Source of the DNA: Streptomyces sp. NBC_01276
GTDB taxonomy: Bacteria; Actinomycetota; Actinomycetes; Streptomycetales; Streptomycetaceae
Length of the DNA stretch: 64,000 nucleotides
NCBI RefSeq assembly: GCF_041435355.1
Contig: NZ_CP108442.1
Location: 6,074,501-6,138,500 of the forward strand
Reading direction: 5' to 3'
A program made the position numbers and the translations under genes. The notes beneath the pieces were generated by a model, which searched no databases, was not told the origin of the DNA, and worked only from the letters and a program-made list of their open reading frames with translations. Positions 24,359-32,986 of this stretch are shown piece after piece (positions within the stretch are counted from its first letter, which is position 1; each line of letters begins with the position of its first letter).

Positions 24359-24426
24359 GGATCGAGGTCTGCGGCCGTGGTGGGGGCTCGGGGGGTCTTC
24401 CCCGCCACGGCCGACACAGCCAACAA

Positions 24427-24471
24427 CGCGCGGCCGGGCCACGGGGTTACGCCCCGGGGCCCGGCCGCGCG
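24427..24471. promoter_or_regulatory. Long perfect hairpin upstream of the ferritin-like gene
   Basis: A 14-bp stem (CGCGCGGCCGGGCC) continues into an inner CGGGG/CCCCG stem. It lies 70 bases before ATG 24542. It may be a second terminator or part of the leader of the next gene. Confidence 0.5.
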
Positions 24472-24541
24472 GCTCGTTCATTCGGCCGAGTCGGGCGAGC
24501 CCTCGGTTGCCCGCCCGGCAGATCCGCATTTGACTCGTTCC

Positions 24542-25330
24542 ATGCTCTCTGCCCGCAGCCTGTTCCAGGAGATCGTCGGCCACGACGACTCCTTCCAGCT
24601 GTTCTGCTCCATCGCCGCCAGCGGGGAGTCCCAGGGCGGCTGGGAGAACGCCAGGATCGCCGCCCTCGTCCCCGACGGCATGCGCGACCTCGCACCCAAG
24701 ATCACCCGGCACGGCGCGGACGAGGACAAACACGGCCGGATCTTCCGGGCCCTGCTGCGCAACCGCGGCCTGGCCCCCGTCCCCGTACCGCCCGAGACCG
24801 ACTACACGATGCTGCTGGAGCGCCGCGGCATCGGCCTCGCGCACGACAAGCTGCGCCGCGAGGAAGCGCTGACCGAACGGGACATCGTCGTCTACCTCGC
24901 GCACAGCCGCGTCACCGAACAGCGCGCCTCCGAGCAGATGGTCCTGCTGGTGAACCACTTCGGCGACCACCCCGAGATCGGCAAAGCCGTCCGCCAGATC
25001 AGCGGCGACGAGGACAACCACCTCGCCTACTGCCACGAGGAACTGCTGCGTCTCGCCCGCGCCGGCCACGGCCGGACCATCCAGCGGGTGCTGCGCGAGA
25101 GCGCGCTCGCCGAGATCGCCGTCCACCGGGACGTCAGCCTCGCCGTCATGGCCCACATGGGCCGGCTGCTCCGCTGGCCCGCGCCCAAGGCCGCCGCCCT
25201 GGCCGCCGGCATCCGCGGGATGTACGCGTACGAGCGCTTCGGCGGCTGGCACCGGATGGTCGGCCTGCGCCCTCCGGAGCGGCGCGACCCGCTGGGCGGC
25301 GCACCCGCCACCGCGCACGGCCACGCGTAG
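24542..25330 (+). CDS. Ferritin-like domain protein
   Basis: A 262-residue all-helical protein. ITRHGADEDKHGRIFRALL and QISGDEDNHLAYCHEELLRL each carry an E/D-D-x-H pair of the di-iron four-helix bundle, with more acidic residues in EEALTERDIVVYLAHSRVTE; these could bind two iron or manganese ions. It resembles uncharacterised ferritin-like/rubrerythrin-like proteins of actinobacteria, so a role in metal handling or oxidation is plausible but unproven. The ATG at 24542 was chosen; a TTG 12 bases upstream is also in frame. It converges with corA. Confidence 0.75.
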   Translation: MLSARSLFQEIVGHDDSFQLFCSIAASGESQGGWENARIAALVPDGMRDLAPKITRHGADEDKHGRIFRALLRNRGLAPVPVPPETDYTMLLERRGIGLAHDKLRREEALTERDIVVYLAHSRVTEQRASEQMVLLVNHFGDHPEIGKAVRQISGDEDNHLAYCHEELLRLARAGHGRTIQRVLRESALAEIAVHRDVSLAVMAHMGRLLRWPAPKAAALAAGIRGMYAYERFGGWHRMVGLRPPERRDPLGGAPATAHGHA

Positions 25331-25351
25331 GCCCTCTCCCGCCGGCCTCGC

Positions 25352-25390
25352 CCGCCGCTACAGCCGGCCGCCGGCCCCGCCGCTACAGCC
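25352..25390. repeat. Small direct duplication at the 3' end of corA
   Basis: CCGCCGCTACAGCC occurs at about 25352 and again at about 25377, where it contains the corA stop codon (read on the minus strand). A tandem duplication of roughly 26 bases seems to have copied the end of the gene into the intergenic space. Confidence 0.5.
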
Positions 25391-26375
25391 AGCCGCGCCG
25401 TTTGAACATCCGGTGCAGGCCCGCGCACAGAGCCGCCATCAGCGCCAGCACCGCCGGATAGCCCCAGCTCTGCCGCAGCTCCGGCATGTGCTCGAAGTTC
25501 ATCCCGTAGATCCCCGCGACCATCGTCGGGACGGCGGCCATGGCGGCCCAGGCGGAGATCTTGCGCATGTCGTCGTTCTGCCGGACGCCCATCTGCGCCA
25601 GGTGGGCGGCCAGCGCGTCCGACAGCAGCCGGTCCAGGCCCTCGATGTACTCGTTGGCCTTCGTCAGGTGGTCGGCGACGTCACGGAAGAAGGGCTGGGA
25701 GTGCTCGTGCACGAACGGCACCTGCCCGAAGGCGAGCCGGTCCATCGGCTGCAGCAGCGGGCTCGTCGCCCGGCGGAACTCCAGCACCTGCCGCTTGAAG
25801 CCGTAGATCCGCGCGGCGGTGTTCTTGGAGTCCGAGGCGTTCGGGGCGAACACCTCCGCCTCCAGCTCCTCCAGGTCGGCCTGGAGCTCGGCCGCCACCT
25901 CGATGTAGTGGTCCACCACCGCGTCGGACACGGCGTACAGCACGGCGGTCGGCCCGTGCCGCAGCACCTCCGGCTCCTGTTCGAGCCGGTGCCGCACGGC
26001 CGCCAGCGCGGCCCCCTCGCCGTGCCGGACGGTGACCACGAACGAGTCGCCTATGAAGACCATCAGCTCGCCGGTGGTCACCGTGTCCGTGTCGTCGTCG
26101 TAGAGCACCGGCTTGAGGACCACGAACAGCGAGTCGTCGTAGACCTCCAGCTTCGGCCGCTGGTGCGCGGTCAGCGCGTCCTCCACCGCCAGCGCGTGCA
26201 GCCCGAACTCCCGGCTCACATGATCGAATTCGTCGGCCGTCGGCTCGTGCATGCCCACCCACACGAACGCGTCACCCGAGGCCCGCGCCTCGTCGAGGGC
26301 ATCGGAGAAGTCCTCCGGTGCCGTGGAGCGGCGGCCGTTCCGGTACATCGCGCAGTCGACAATCACGCCGGGCAT
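25383..26375 (-). CDS. CorA-family magnesium/cobalt transporter
   Basis: A 330-residue divalent cation channel. The cytoplasmic N-terminal domain (FVWVGMHEPTADEFDHVSRE, LEVYDDSLFVVLKPV) leads into a long helix and two C-terminal membrane helices; the selectivity signature YGMNF sits between them, and the basic tail FKRRGWL follows. It would take up Mg2+ (or Co2+/Ni2+) as a pentamer. The ATG at 26375 begins MPGVIVDCAMY; the frame is open much further upstream but that part is Gly/Val-rich and not protein-like. It is divergent from the phosphatase gene with 54 bases between starts. Confidence 0.92.
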   Translation of the reverse strand: MPGVIVDCAMYRNGRRSTAPEDFSDALDEARASGDAFVWVGMHEPTADEFDHVSREFGLHALAVEDALTAHQRPKLEVYDDSLFVVLKPVLYDDDTDTVTTGELMVFIGDSFVVTVRHGEGAALAAVRHRLEQEPEVLRHGPTAVLYAVSDAVVDHYIEVAAELQADLEELEAEVFAPNASDSKNTAARIYGFKRQVLEFRRATSPLLQPMDRLAFGQVPFVHEHSQPFFRDVADHLTKANEYIEGLDRLLSDALAAHLAQMGVRQNDDMRKISAWAAMAAVPTMVAGIYGMNFEHMPELRQSWGYPAVLALMAALCAGLHRMFKRRGWL

Positions 26376-26429
26376 TCTGCCCCGGCCGGAGCCCGCCCGC
26401 ACAACGGCGGCACGGCATAGGCTTCCCCC

Positions 26430-27137
26430 ATGGCCATGCTGATCCTCGTACGACACGGGCGGTCCACCGCCAACACCGCGGGCGTGCTCGCCGGATGGAC
26501 CCCGGGGGTGAACCTCGACGACCACGGCGCCGCCCAGGCCGCCGCGCTTCCCGGGCGGCTCGACGCCGTGCCCCTCGTGGCCGCCGTCACCAGCCCCCTC
26601 CAGCGCTGCCGCGAAACCCTCGCCCCGCTGCTCGCCGCCCGCCCCGCACTGCCCCTGCACACCGACGAGCGCATCGGCGAATGCCACTACGGCGACTGGT
26701 CCGGCCGCAAACTCTCCGAACTCGCCGACGAACCCCTCATGAAGATCGTCCAGCAGCACCCCTCGGCCGCCGCCTTCCCCGGCGGCGAGTCCATGCGCGC
26801 CATGCAGGCGCGCGCCGTGGACGCCGTACGCGAGTGGAACGCCCGGATCGACGAGGAGCACGGCACCGACGCCGTCTACCTCATGTGCTCCCACGGCGAC
26901 ATCATCAAGTCCCTCGTCGCCGACGCCCTCGGCATGCACCTCGACCTCTTCCAGCGGATCCACGTCGACCCCTGCTCGGTCACCGCGATCCGCTACACCC
27001 CCACCAGGCCCTTCCTGCTGCGCCTCGGCGACACCGGGGACCTCTCGCCCCTCGTCCCGCGCACCGCCCCGTCCCCCGACACCACGACCGAGGACGGCGG
27101 GAACGCCGTCGTGGGCGGCGGCGCGGGCGCGGCCTGA
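26430..27137 (+). CDS. Histidine phosphatase family protein (MSMEG_4193 type)
   Basis: A 235-residue phosphoglycerate mutase-like hydrolase. The phosphohistidine motif is LVRHGRSTANTAG at the N-terminus; VTSPLQRCRETLAPLL gives the second arginine, and MCSHGDIIKSLVADAL the second histidine. The C-terminal 30 residues are Gly/Ala/Thr-rich. Its substrate is not known. It is the first gene of a block with DUF3090, the SCO1664-type protein and MshC that is kept widely in actinobacteria, which suggests a link to inositol-containing or mycothiol metabolism; that link is inference. Confidence 0.88.
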   Translation: MAMLILVRHGRSTANTAGVLAGWTPGVNLDDHGAAQAAALPGRLDAVPLVAAVTSPLQRCRETLAPLLAARPALPLHTDERIGECHYGDWSGRKLSELADEPLMKIVQQHPSAAAFPGGESMRAMQARAVDAVREWNARIDEEHGTDAVYLMCSHGDIIKSLVADALGMHLDLFQRIHVDPCSVTAIRYTPTRPFLLRLGDTGDLSPLVPRTAPSPDTTTEDGGNAVVGGGAGAA

Positions 27138-27213
27138 TCGAACGGCGCAGTAGGGTGGCATGGCGCCCCCACACCGGCGCAGCCCTGCCCTGCCTCAGAC
27201 TTGGAGACCGGTC

Positions 27214-27804
27214 GTGCCCCGTCAGGTGTTCCTTTACGACCCGCCGGACCGCTTCGTGGCCGGTACGGTCGGTCTGCCTGGACGCCGTACGTTCTTCCTC
27301 CAGGCCTCCGCGGGAGCCCGGGTCACCAGCGTGTCCCTGGAGAAGACCCAGGTCGCTGCACTGGCCGAGCGGATGGACGAGCTGCTCGACGAGGTCGTCC
27401 GGCGCACCGGCGGCAACGCGCCCGTCCCCGCCGTCGCCTCCACCGAGGCGGCGGACACCGCCCCCCTCGACGTCCCCGTCGAGGAGGAGTTCCGCGTCGG
27501 CACCATGGCGCTCGCCTGGGACGGCGAGGAGCAGCGGATGATCGTCGAGGCCCAGGCCCTCGTCGAACTCGACGCCGACTCCGACGAGGACCTCGCCGAG
27601 GCCGAGGAGCGGCTCCTGCAGGACGAGGAGAACGGCCCGCCGATGCTGCGCGTGCGCCTCTCCGGCGCCCAGGCCCGCGCCTTCGCCAAGCGGGCCCTGG
27701 ACGTGGTCAACGCGGGCCGCCCCCCGTGCCCCCTGTGCAGTCTGCCGCTCGACCCCGAGGGACACGTGTGCCCGCGCCAGAACGGGTACCGGCGCCAGGT
27801 GTGA
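27214..27804 (+). CDS. DUF3090 family protein with C-terminal zinc-ribbon
   Basis: A 196-residue protein beginning VPRQVFLYDPPDRFVAGTVG, then LPGRRTFFLQASAGARVTSV, and ending with a two-CxxC-like cluster CPLCSLPLDPEGHVCPRQNG that could bind zinc. This is the DUF3090 family of actinobacteria; its biochemical role is unknown. GTG 27214 has TTGGAG ten bases upstream. Its TGA overlaps the GTG of the next gene (GTGA), so the two proteins are made together. Confidence 0.85.
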   Translation: MPRQVFLYDPPDRFVAGTVGLPGRRTFFLQASAGARVTSVSLEKTQVAALAERMDELLDEVVRRTGGNAPVPAVASTEAADTAPLDVPVEEEFRVGTMALAWDGEEQRMIVEAQALVELDADSDEDLAEAEERLLQDEENGPPMLRVRLSGAQARAFAKRALDVVNAGRPPCPLCSLPLDPEGHVCPRQNGYRRQV

Positions 27805-28604
27805 GCGCCGAGACCCCGATCGAGGAACTGCTCACCCGCGGTGAGCTCACCGTCCGCGGCCGTATCGCCGAGGCCTCCAACGCCGTACTGCTGTGCACGG
27901 TGGCCCACGAGGGCGCGAGCGCGGACTGCGTCTACAAGCCGGTCAAGGGCGAGCGCCCGCTGTGGGACTTCCCCGACGGCAACCTCGCCCGCCGCGAGCG
28001 CGCCGCGTACCTGGTCTCCGAGGCGACCGGGTGGGGGCTCGTCCCCGCGACGGTCCTGCGCGACGGCCCGTACGGGGAGGGAATGGTCCAGCACTGGATC
28101 GACGCCGGAGAATCGCCGGAGGCCGGGCTCCTCGCGCTCGTCGAGGGCGAGGAGGCGGGGGAGGGCTGGAAGCCGGTCGCCTTCGCCGAGGTGGGGGAGG
28201 GCCGCACCGCCCTGCTGGTGCACGCCGACGACCCGCGGCTGCGGCGCCTCGCCGTACTCGACGCGGTGATCAACAACGGCGACCGCAAGGGCGGCCACCT
28301 GCTGCCCGCCCCCGACGGCCGGCTCTACGGCATCGACCACGGCGTGACCTTCCATGCCGAGGACAAGCTGCGCACCCTGCTGTGGGGCTGGGCGGGGGAG
28401 CCGCTCACCGACGAGGCCCGGCGGGTGCTGGGCTCCCTGGAGGCCCAGCTCGCCGAGGGGGGCCCGCTGGCCACCCGGCTGGCCGAACTGATCACCCCGG
28501 TCGAGCTGGGCGCCGTACGGGCCCGTGTGGCCCTGCTGCTGCGCAACGGGACGCACCCGAAGCCCTCCGGACAGTGGCCGGCGATCCCCTGGCCACCCGT
28601 CTGA
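27801..28604 (+). CDS. SCO1664 family protein, phosphatidylinositol kinase-like fold
   Basis: A 267-residue protein. CVYKPVKGERPLWDFPDG carries a candidate ATP lysine, AVLDAVINNGDRKGGHLLPA matches the DRxxxH/N catalytic loop of PI3/4-kinases, and LYGIDHGVTFH matches their IDFG metal-binding strand. It therefore looks like a small stand-alone lipid/inositol or protein kinase. Residues after this are helical. Start GTG 27801 overlaps the DUF3090 stop. The conserved association with MshC, which acts on an inositol-containing substrate, makes an inositol-related role attractive but it is untested here. Confidence 0.82.
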   Translation: MSAETPIEELLTRGELTVRGRIAEASNAVLLCTVAHEGASADCVYKPVKGERPLWDFPDGNLARRERAAYLVSEATGWGLVPATVLRDGPYGEGMVQHWIDAGESPEAGLLALVEGEEAGEGWKPVAFAEVGEGRTALLVHADDPRLRRLAVLDAVINNGDRKGGHLLPAPDGRLYGIDHGVTFHAEDKLRTLLWGWAGEPLTDEARRVLGSLEAQLAEGGPLATRLAELITPVELGAVRARVALLLRNGTHPKPSGQWPAIPWPPV

Positions 28605-28714
28605 GCTGCCACGGCCCGCGACGCACAGAACCGGCCGGACCGCAAGACGGCCGATCAAGCCAACAGTGCTGCTCCGGTTCGTTTCCGGAACACTCGTCCG
28701 GTTAGGCTCGATGC

Positions 28715-29944
28715 ATGCATGCCTGGCCCGCTTCTGAGGTCCCCGCCCTGCCCGGCAAGGGCCGCGACCTCCAGATCCACGACACCGCGACCCAAGGGAC
28801 GATCACCCTCGACCCCGGTCCCGTCGCCCGTATCTACGTCTGCGGGATCACCCCGTACGACGCGACCCACATCGGTCACGCGGCGACCTACAACGCGTTC
28901 GACCTCGTGCAGCGCGTGTGGCTCGACAACAAGCGGCAGGTTCACTACGTCCAGAACGTCACGGACGTGGACGACCCGCTCCTGGAGCGGGCGCTGCGCG
29001 ACGGCCACGACTGGACCGAGCTCGCGGAACGCGAGACCGCCCTCTTCCGCGAGGACATGACCGCCCTGCGGATGCTGCCCCCGCGGAACTACATCGGCGC
29101 CGTCGAGGCCATACCCGGCATCGTGCCGCTGGTCGAGCGGCTGCGCGACGCGGGTGCCGCCTACGAGCTCGACGGGGACGTCTACTTCTCCGTGGAGTCC
29201 GATCCGCACTTCGGCGGGGTCTCGAACCTCGACGCCCGGGCGATGCGGCTGCTGTCCGCCGAGCGGGGCGGGGACCCGGACCGTCCGGGCAAGAAGAACC
29301 CCCTCGACCCGATGCTGTGGATGGCCGCACGGCCCGGCGAGCCGAGCTGGGACGGCGGCTCCCTGGGCCGCGGCCGCCCCGGCTGGCACATTGAGTGCGT
29401 CGCCATCGCCCTGGACCACCTGGGCATGGGCTTCGACATCCAGGGCGGCGGCTCCGACCTGGCCTTCCCGCACCACGAGATGGGCGCCTCGCACGCGCAG
29501 GCCCTGACGGGCGAGTTCCCGATGGCCAAGGCCTACGTCCACGCGGGCATGGTCGCGCTGCACGGCGAGAAGATGTCCAAGTCCAAGGGCAACCTGGTCT
29601 TCGTCTCGGCGCTGCGCCGGGCCGGCGTCGACCCGGCCGCCATCCGGCTGGCCCTCCTCGCACACCACTACCGGGCCGACTGGGAGTGGACGGACGAGGT
29701 CCTCGCCGAGGCCGTGGCCCGGCTGGAGCGGTGGCGCGCGGCGGTCTCCCGGCCGGACGGCCTGCCGGCGGACGCCCTCGTCGAGGAGGTCCGCGAGGCC
29801 CTGTCGAAGGACCTGGACGCCCCGGCCGCGCTCGCGGCCGTGGACCGGTGGGCGGACGCGCAGAACGCCTCGGACGGCGACGACGAGTCCGCCCCGGGCC
29901 TGGTCTCCCGCACGGTCGACGCCCTCCTGGGCGTGGCCCTCTAG
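28715..29944 (+). CDS. mshC: L-cysteine:1D-myo-inosityl 2-amino-2-deoxy-alpha-D-glucopyranoside ligase (mycothiol synthesis)
   Basis: A 409-residue class I cysteinyl-tRNA synthetase paralogue that joins cysteine to GlcN-Ins with ATP, the penultimate step of mycothiol synthesis. It has [18 protein letters not shown] (HIGH motif; the first Cys is a zinc ligand), [15 protein letters not shown] and [14 protein letters not shown] (zinc Cys/His), and EKMSKSKGN. It lacks the tRNA-binding C-terminal domain of CysRS, which sets it apart at about 410 residues. The sequence around [11 protein letters not shown] is diagnostic of MshC. It follows the SCO1664-type gene after 110 bases and ends at a strong terminator. 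Confidence 0.95.
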   Translation: MHAWPASEVPALPGKGRDLQIHDTATQGTITLDPGPVARIYVCGITPYDATHIGHAATYNAFDLVQRVWLDNKRQVHYVQNVTDVDDPLLERALRDGHDWTELAERETALFREDMTALRMLPPRNYIGAVEAIPGIVPLVERLRDAGAAYELDGDVYFSVESDPHFGGVSNLDARAMRLLSAERGGDPDRPGKKNPLDPMLWMAARPGEPSWDGGSLGRGRPGWHIECVAIALDHLGMGFDIQGGGSDLAFPHHEMGASHAQALTGEFPMAKAYVHAGMVALHGEKMSKSKGNLVFVSALRRAGVDPAAIRLALLAHHYRADWEWTDEVLAEAVARLERWRAAVSRPDGLPADALVEEVREALSKDLDAPAALAAVDRWADAQNASDGDDESAPGLVSRTVDALLGVAL

Positions 29945-29961
29945 CACCGGAGCAGTACGCG

Positions 29962-30002
29962 AGGAGCGCGCCCCCCGGCCCGGTGCCGGGGGGCGCGCTC
30001 CT
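29962..30002 (+). terminator. Terminator after mshC
   Basis: An 18-bp perfect stem (AGGAGCGCGCCCCCCGGC) with a 5-base loop begins 18 bases after the stop and is followed by TTCC. Confidence 0.88.
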
Positions 30003-30194
30003 TCCGTACCGCCGCCCACGGCGGCGCCGGATCACTGCACGACGGTCACGGTCCAGATCGTGCGCGGCCGGATATTCGCGGACCTGCTCCGGGTGGAGCA
30101 CGCAGGGGACCGGCACCAGCTCGTCCGTGCCCACGTACGCCGGCTCCGGCGCCGCCGCGAGCAGGGCGTACCGACACCCGGACGGCCGGGGCCG

Positions 30195-31211
30195 TCAGGC
30201 CCCTTCGGCGTCTCCGTCCCCGCCTTCATCTCCCTCGCCGGTGGCGTCCGGTCCGGAGGGGCCGTCCTGGTCCGCCGGGCCGTCCGGCTTCGGTTTCGCC
30301 GGGGGCCGGGGGCCGCCCGACAGGTCGCGGAAGTAGGAGCCCGTGTCGCCGGCCGTCTCCGGACCCGCCGACGGATCCCGTCGCCTCAGGTACCGCTCGA
30401 ACTCCCGCGCGATCGCGTCCCCCGAGGCCTCCGGCAGGTCGGCGGTGTCCCGCGCCTCCTCCAGCGTCTGGACGTACTCCGCCACCTCGCTGTCCTCGGC
30501 GGCCAGTTGGTCCACGCCCAGCTGCCAGGCCCGCGCGTCCTCCGGGAGTTCGCCCAGCGGGATCCGGATGTCGATCAGGTCCTCCAGCCGGTTCAGCAGC
30601 GCCAGCGTCGCCTTCGGGTTCGGCGGCTGCGACACGTAGTGCGGCACCGCCGCCCACAGCGACACCGCCGGCATCCCGGCATGGGTGCAGGCCTCCTGAA
30701 GGACGCCCACGATCCCGGTCGGACCCTCGTACTTGGTCTCCTCCAGGTCCATCGTCCGCGCCAGGTCCGCGTCCGAGGTCACCCCGCTCACCGGAACCGG
30801 CCGGGTGTGCGGGGTGTCCCCGAGCAGCGCGCCCAGGATGACCACCATCTCCACGCCCAGCTCGACGGCGAAGCCGAGGATCTCCTCGCAGAACGACCGC
30901 CACCGCATGGACGGTTCGATGCCCCGCACCAGCACCAGGTCCCGCGGCTTCGCGCCGCCGATCCGGACCACCGACAGCCGCGTCGTGGGCCAGGTGATCT
31001 TCCTTACCCCGTTGTCCAGCCACACCGTCGGCCGGTTGACCTGGAAGTCGTAGTAGTCCTCGGCGTCCAGCGCCGCGAAGACCTCGCCCTTCCACTCCCG
31101 GTCCAGGTGCGCCACCGCACCGGAGGCGGCGTCACCCGCGTCGTTCCAGCCCTCGAACGCGGCCACCATGACCGGGTCGATCAGCTCGGGCACGCCCTCA
31201 AGCTCGATCAC
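30195..31211 (-). CDS. PAC2 family protein (proteasome assembly chaperone-like)
   Basis: A 338-residue protein of the PAC2 fold. It opens with VIELEGVPELIDPVMVAAFE and AFEGWNDAGDAASGAVAHL, the family start, followed by FVELGVEMVVILGALLGDTP-like core strands and PAVSLWAAVPHYVSQPPNPK. The last 60 residues are Gly/Pro/Asp-rich and probably disordered. Archaeal and eukaryotic relatives help proteasome assembly; bacterial members are uncharacterised, and here the gene is 20 kb from the proteasome locus. GTG 31211 has GGAAGGAGA six bases upstream. It is the last minus-strand gene before the mshC terminator. Confidence 0.85.
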   Translation of the reverse strand: MIELEGVPELIDPVMVAAFEGWNDAGDAASGAVAHLDREWKGEVFAALDAEDYYDFQVNRPTVWLDNGVRKITWPTTRLSVVRIGGAKPRDLVLVRGIEPSMRWRSFCEEILGFAVELGVEMVVILGALLGDTPHTRPVPVSGVTSDADLARTMDLEETKYEGPTGIVGVLQEACTHAGMPAVSLWAAVPHYVSQPPNPKATLALLNRLEDLIDIRIPLGELPEDARAWQLGVDQLAAEDSEVAEYVQTLEEARDTADLPEASGDAIAREFERYLRRRDPSAGPETAGDTGSYFRDLSGGPRPPAKPKPDGPADQDGPSGPDATGEGDEGGDGDAEGA

Positions 31212-31288
31212 CCAGGTCTCCTTCCGAAGTTCCCTTGTGTACGTGGGCCAGCCTAAGCCTTGATGAGGCACCGGCCACAGCCCACGAC

Positions 31289-31320
31289 AGAGGGGCGGTT
31301 CCCCTCGGAACCGCCCCTCT
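31289..31320 (-). terminator. Terminator of the glycerol operon
   Basis: Perfect 14-bp stem AGAGGGGCGGTTCC with a 4-base loop, 19 bases after the glpD stop on the minus strand. Confidence 0.85.
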
Positions 31321-31338
31321 TCCCCACCTGCGGGACAG

Positions 31339-32946
31339 CTATGCCTTGCGGCCCAGCATCTCCTCGACCCGGGCCCGTACGGCCTCGTCGTCCAGGCCGC
31401 GGACCGTCACCGTGGTACGGCGGCGCAGCACGTCGTCGACCGTCTCGGCCCACTCGTTGTCACGGGCATAGGCGACCTGCGCCCAGATCTCCGGACCGTC
31501 CGGGTGGATCCGCTCGGCCAGCTCCGGGTCCTCGTTCGCCAGACGGGCGATGTCGAAGGCCAGCGAGCCGTAGTGCGAGGCCAGGTGACGGGCGGTCAGC
31601 GGGTCCATCCGGGTGCCGGGCTCACGGTCCACCAGGAGCCGGTGCGCGACCGCGTTCGGGTTGGCGACGCCGGGCAGCGCGATGCGGCGCACCAGCGACT
31701 TCACCGGCTCCATGTCCTCGGTGAGCGGGCTGCCGGGGAGCTTGGCCAGCTTGTCCATGACCACGCGGCCGATGTGCCGGTACGTGGTCCACTTGCCGCC
31801 GGCCACCGACAGCATGCCGCCCGCGCCCTCGGAGACCACCGTCTCGCGCTTGGCCTTCTCGACGCCGCCGGGGCCGCCGGGCAGCACCCGCAGGCCGGCG
31901 AAGGCGTACGTCATCAGGGAGCGGTCGAGGTCGGCGTCCTTCACGGAGAAGGCCGCCTCGTCGAGGATCTGCTGGATGTCCGACTCGGTGGCGCGCACGT
32001 CCGCCGGGTCGCCCTCGTAGACCTCGTCGGTCGTACCGAGGAGCAGCTGGTCCTCCCACGGGAGGGCGAAGGTGATGCGGTACTTGTCGATCGGGGTGGC
32101 CATGGCGGCCTTCCACGGCGACTTGCGCTTCATGACGATGTGCGCGCCCTTGGACAGGCGGATCGACGGCATCGCGTGCTTGTCTTCCATGCGCCGCAGG
32201 TGGTCCACCCACGGGCCGGTGGCGTTGAGCACGACGCGCGCGTCGACCCCGAACTCGGTGCCGTCGAGGCGGTCCTTGAGCTCGGCGCCGGAGACCCGGC
32301 CGCGCGTCATGCGCAGGCCGGTGACCTCGGCGTGGTTCAGGACGACCGCGCCGGACTCGACGGCCGCGCGGACCGTCATGACGGCGACGCGGGAGTCGTT
32401 CATCTGGTGGTCGTAGTAGACCGCGACGGCCTTCAGGTTGTCCGTCTTCAGACCGGGGTTGTCGGCGACGGCGCGGGCCGGCGAGATGACCTTGCCGATC
32501 CCGTCGCCGAAGGCCGAGAGCGCCGAGTACGCGAACACGCCCGCGCCCAGCTTCGCCGCGCCGACCGGACCGCCCTTGTACACGGGCAGGTAGAAGGTCA
32601 GCGGGTTGACCAGGTGCGGGGCCACGTCCTTGGCCAGCACCCGGCGCTCGTGGTGGTTCTCGGCGACCAGCTTGACCGCGCCGGTCTGCAGGTAGCGCAG
32701 ACCGCCGTGGACGAGCTTGGAGGAGGCGGACGAGGTGGCGCCGGCGAAGTCGCCGGCGTCCACCATGGCGACCCGCAGACCCGACTGCGCGGCGTGCCAG
32801 GCCACCGAGGTGCCCAGGATGCCACCGCCGATGACGAGCAGGTCGTAGGTGGCCTTCGACAGCTGCTCACGGGTTTCGGCGCGGCTCGGGTTCGAACCGG
32901 CGGTCGGGTGCGTACCCAGGGCGGGAACGCTCTGCAGGGTGCTCAT
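31339..32946 (-). CDS. glpD: Glycerol-3-phosphate dehydrogenase (FAD-dependent)
   Basis: A 535-residue flavoprotein that oxidises sn-glycerol 3-phosphate to dihydroxyacetone phosphate and feeds electrons to the quinone pool at the membrane. The FAD-binding motif is YDLLVIGGGILGTSVAWHAA near residue 40, followed by SSASSKLVHGGLRYLQ; PWEDQLLLGTTD and SVAGGKWTTYRHIG belong to the family active site, and a helical C-terminal domain closes the protein. It is the third gene of glpF-glpK-glpD, starts 40 bases after glpK, and is followed by the operon terminator. It is expected to be repressed by GylR without glycerol. Confidence 0.95.
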   Translation of the reverse strand: MSTLQSVPALGTHPTAGSNPSRAETREQLSKATYDLLVIGGGILGTSVAWHAAQSGLRVAMVDAGDFAGATSSASSKLVHGGLRYLQTGAVKLVAENHHERRVLAKDVAPHLVNPLTFYLPVYKGGPVGAAKLGAGVFAYSALSAFGDGIGKVISPARAVADNPGLKTDNLKAVAVYYDHQMNDSRVAVMTVRAAVESGAVVLNHAEVTGLRMTRGRVSGAELKDRLDGTEFGVDARVVLNATGPWVDHLRRMEDKHAMPSIRLSKGAHIVMKRKSPWKAAMATPIDKYRITFALPWEDQLLLGTTDEVYEGDPADVRATESDIQQILDEAAFSVKDADLDRSLMTYAFAGLRVLPGGPGGVEKAKRETVVSEGAGGMLSVAGGKWTTYRHIGRVVMDKLAKLPGSPLTEDMEPVKSLVRRIALPGVANPNAVAHRLLVDREPGTRMDPLTARHLASHYGSLAFDIARLANEDPELAERIHPDGPEIWAQVAYARDNEWAETVDDVLRRRTTVTVRGLDDEAVRARVEEMLGRKA

Positions 32947-32986
32947 ATCTCTTTCAGCTCCTCGTCGATTGACTCAGCTGGTGCGG

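Noticed and set aside
30003..30194. Possible remnant of a minus-strand gene between mshC terminator and PAC2 gene
   Set aside because: Two minus-strand frames contain protein-like stretches (VPCVLHPEQVREYPAAHD, and NIRPRTIWTVTVVQ with a stop), but no start, ribosome site or family match supports a gene; a decayed fragment cannot be excluded.
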